NCBI GenBank assembly: GCA_001584585.1
Contig: LSYV01000015.1
Location: 1,997,592-2,019,319, forward strand
Direction: 5' to 3'
Source of the DNA: Gonium pectorale
Taxonomy: Eukaryota; Chlorophyta; Chlorophyceae; Chlamydomonadales; Volvocaceae
Length of the DNA: 21,728 nt
Shown: positions 19,410 through 21,728 of the stretch, piece after piece
Numbering within the stretch: position 1 is the stretch's first letter
Layout of the letters: the number at the start of each line of letters is the position of its first letter
The notes under the pieces: generated by a model
What the model was told of the DNA's origin: nothing
The model's input: only the letters and a program-made list of their open reading frames with translations
Database searches by the model: none
Position numbers and translations under genes: made by a program

Positions 19410-21728
19410 ATGTCGATACGCGTTGAGCTGCCGTGCGGGCCTCGCGCGTGTGGACACGGCATCATGCCAGCGGCAGACCCGCAGCCCCGAGCTGGGCAAG
19501 AACGCAGCTGCGGCCGGACTGCCGCCCATCCTCCGACGGCCTGCGCCTCCGCCTCTGCATCAACCTCCGCCCCCTCCACAACCGGTGCCCTCACCACTCA
19601 ACTGAACTGCGGATGCCCCAACCTCAGTCCACAAGGCCACGGCAGCCCGGAGCTCGCGCCGTGCAGGTTGAGTCCCACGGGCTTCGTCCATCATGGCCCC
19701 GACGCCGACTTTGTCGGGATCACGCCATCCGTGGGCGGTCACGGCTACCACGGCGGGCATGCGCACCACGCCCCGCCCACCAGAGAAGCGGCTACTTGCG
19801 GGGCCGCGGATGCCGGCGACCGAAGCAGCTGGGCAGCTCCATGGCTCTGGGCGCACCCGGCCGCGGCGGCGGCAGCGGCCGCAATCGCGAGTCCCGCCCC
19901 AGGCGGCTTGGCGGGGTGCCGCGCTGAGCCGCGCCCCCACAGCGCCCGAGGCCCCTCCCCACCCGCCAGCAGGCTGCCAGTGGGTGGGGAGGGAGGCACA
20001 GACCGCCAGCTCCGCGCCGGCAGCGGCGCTGTGGAGGCCGGCCCGCACAGCCGGGCGCCGGCGGAGGCGGAGTGGAGCGCGCGCCGAGCCGTGCTGCCGG
20101 CGGGATCACACCCGCGCCTGCAGCGGTCGCAGTTGACGGGCTGCAGCTCGCCTGCCTGGCTCCCCCCCTGGGGCCCGTGCCGTGCGCCGCACGTGTCTGG
20201 TCAGCCAGGGCAGCGGCAGCAGCGGGGCCGGGGCGACGCCCCCGGGCTGGGGCATGCCGCGGCCGGGGCCCGCGGCAGCTGCTCCGAGGGCAGCCTGCCC
20301 GCGCTCCGCCCGGGGGAACAGCGGCCTCCGCTGGCGCCGGACGCGCCGCTGCTGCCACCGACGACGACAACGACGACCGGTGCGGGCCTGTCCCCTTGCT
20401 CGGAAGCTGACCGCAGCGGGGCGCTCTCCGGTGCTGGCCGGGGCGGTGGGCCCACCCGCAGCCGCAGCCGCGCCCCCTGCGCCTCGCCAGCAGCCGTGGC
20501 GACTGCCGCCGGCGCGCGGCCCGCTGGCAACGCTGCATCGGCGGGCCACGGCCACGGCGCTGCATGCGGCCCTGCATGGGGCAAACCCTTGGATCCCCGG
20601 CGCCCGCGCCCCGGCCCTCCCTTGCCACCCGCGGCCGTCGCCCGCCCGTGCTGCGGCGCGCAGCGGGCCGCAGCTGCAGCAGTGGCGACGGCGGCAGTGA
20701 CGACCTCTCGGCGGCTGCCGCCGTCGCGGTCGCCGCCCTGGCCACCCGCCTGGTGGGCCGCGCCGCTGCTCCGCCTAAAGCCTCTGCTGTCGCCGCTGCT
20801 GCTGCTTCTGCTGTTTGCCTGCGGATCCTTGCCGGGGGCGCCGCTCGGGCCAAGGCCGGCGGCGGGCAGCGACCTGACGGGGACGGACTTTCCCTTTGAG
20901 AATTGCGTGCAGACGCAGCGCAACTCCCCCTACTACGCCACGCTGTACAGCTACCGGGAGAACGCGGGGGCCAACACGTCGACGGTGTGCTTGCAGGTGG
21001 GTGGGGTTCTGCGGTGGGGCGGGGTGTGTCAACGCGGGATGTGGCGCGATGGGGTGGGGTAGGGTGGGTGGAGTGCGGAGAGGCACTTCGCGTCCAGCTT
21101 CCCGGCAAAAGAGGGGGAGGGGAGCGCGGAGCACCTGGCGGTGTCGGAGACACGGAGGCCCCGGTGCGGGTGGCGCCCGCGCCCGCACCCGCGCCTGTGG
21201 GCCCCTCTTCCTGTCGCCGCCGGCGCCGCCACCGCCGCCACCTCGCCGCTGCCGCGCAGGTCCGTGTGCTGCCCACATGCACGCCCGGCAAGTGGCGGTG
21301 CTGCGACACGTCCATCAACAAGCTCAAGGTGTTCCCAGGTGCGGCCTGCAACGTCCATGGGACGCCGCCTGTGGGCGGGGGGGCTTGGGGAGACGCTCGG
21401 CGGGGGAGGGGAGGGACCTTCCTGGGAAGGGCTTTCGTGCCGGAGCAGTTGCATGTGTTGAGAGGGGAGGGGAGGGTCAGGGCCGCCACGGGGTCGCCAG
21501 GGGCGCCGCTGCCAGCGGCCGCGCTGCCGTCGCCCGTCCCCGCTCCCGCCCAGGGACCCGCTTAGGGCGTATCGACTGCCAACCTGGCGGCCATCTCCAT
21601 GCGGGTACCCCCCCTTCCCCTCCCCTCGGTGCGCTGCGTGCCACCATCGCCCTCACCGGCCGGCTGCGCGGGCCTGACGGGACAGAGCTCGGCGGCGTCT
21701 GCTGCCCTTCTTGGTGGCGACACCGCCT
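19410..21728 (+). CDS. Pherophorin-domain protein with long low-complexity N-terminal region (3' end outside window)
   Basis: Pherophorins are secreted, hydroxyproline-rich glycoproteins of the volvocine extracellular matrix. Exon 1 is modelled as 19410-20996 and exon 2 as 21260-21338, joined in phase across a 263-bp intron (GTGGGT...GCGCAG). The domain starts near 20874: DLTGTDFPFENCVQTQRNSP, YYATLYSYRENAGANTSTVC, then LQ VRVLPTCTPGKWRCCDTS INKLKVFP. This is the FPF..C...SPY...C...C...CC...K pattern of the family (DUF3707). Exon 2 ends in phase 1; a third exon probably begins at 21554 or 21566 (reading RIDC, matching the next conserved Cys) and runs off the edge. Just before the domain is a hydrophobic run (LLSPLLLLLLFACG). 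Before that are about 450 residues rich in Ala, Gly, Pro, Ser and Arg, which pherophorins normally lack. ATG 19410 is the first in this frame; 19464 is an alternative. Unless an intron is hidden, the hydrophobic run is internal rather than N-terminal. Confidence 0.7.
20793..20828 (+). other. Hydrophobic signal-peptide or membrane-anchor segment of the pherophorin-domain protein
   Basis: The frame reads PLLSPLLLLLLFACGSLPGA, preceded by Arg and Lys, and ends in small residues that would suit signal-peptidase cleavage. The pherophorin domain follows about 15 residues later. The usual arrangement would put an ATG shortly before it, but none is present in this frame. Confidence 0.6.

Noticed and set aside
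19792..21489. A minus-strand open frame of about 565 codons over the pherophorin gene
   Set aside because: It runs antisense through the recognisable pherophorin domain and its intron; the composition is Arg/Pro/Ala-rich with no motif.

Overview
The window looks like nuclear DNA of a volvocine green alga (Chlamydomonadales: the Chlamydomonas/Gonium/Volvox group). Three things support this. The genes are broken by GT-AG introns that join in consistent phase. Exons are very GC-rich, with C or G in most third codon positions, beside less GC-rich intergenic DNA. One gene encodes a pherophorin domain, an extracellular-matrix module typical of this group. I had no database access, so gene identities come from motifs and exon models that I built by eye.

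Layout, left to right. (1) 1-493, minus strand: part of a non-LTR (LINE-type) reverse transcriptase, running off the left edge. (2) 494-1719: mostly unassigned, with minus-strand fragments that look coding but are broken between frames. (3) 1720-4146, plus: a seven-exon gene for a sedoheptulose-1,7-bisphosphatase/fructose-1,6-bisphosphatase family enzyme; the redox cysteine pair of plastid SBPase is replaced by serines. (4) 4998-7531, plus: a seven-exon gene for a NUS1/Nogo-B-receptor/LEW1-like subunit of dehydrodolichyl diphosphate synthase, with a roughly 190-residue low-complexity insert. (5) 7532-9255: 3' UTR and intergenic DNA with one unassigned possible exon. (6) 9256-15617, plus: a four-exon model for a protein of about 1850 residues that is almost all Gly/Ser/Ala/Pro-rich disordered sequence, with no domain I recognise. 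(7) 15618-19280: about 3.7 kb without a convincing gene, holding three 11-base G tracts and three copies of a dispersed repeat. (8) 19410 to the right edge, plus: a pherophorin-domain gene with a long low-complexity N-terminal region and a hydrophobic segment just before the domain; its 3' end lies outside the window.

A dispersed repeat of about 60-100 bp occurs five times (one inside a NUS1-like intron, one downstream of that gene, three at 17.7-18.4 kb). The genes do not form a pathway: carbon metabolism, dolichol synthesis, an unknown disordered protein and matrix protein production simply lie in tandem on the plus strand, as is normal for a eukaryotic chromosome. I see no tRNA, rRNA, CRISPR or operon structure. 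The best candidates for novelty are the Cys-less SBPase-like enzyme, the insert in the NUS1-like protein, the possibly membrane-anchored pherophorin, and the repeat family.
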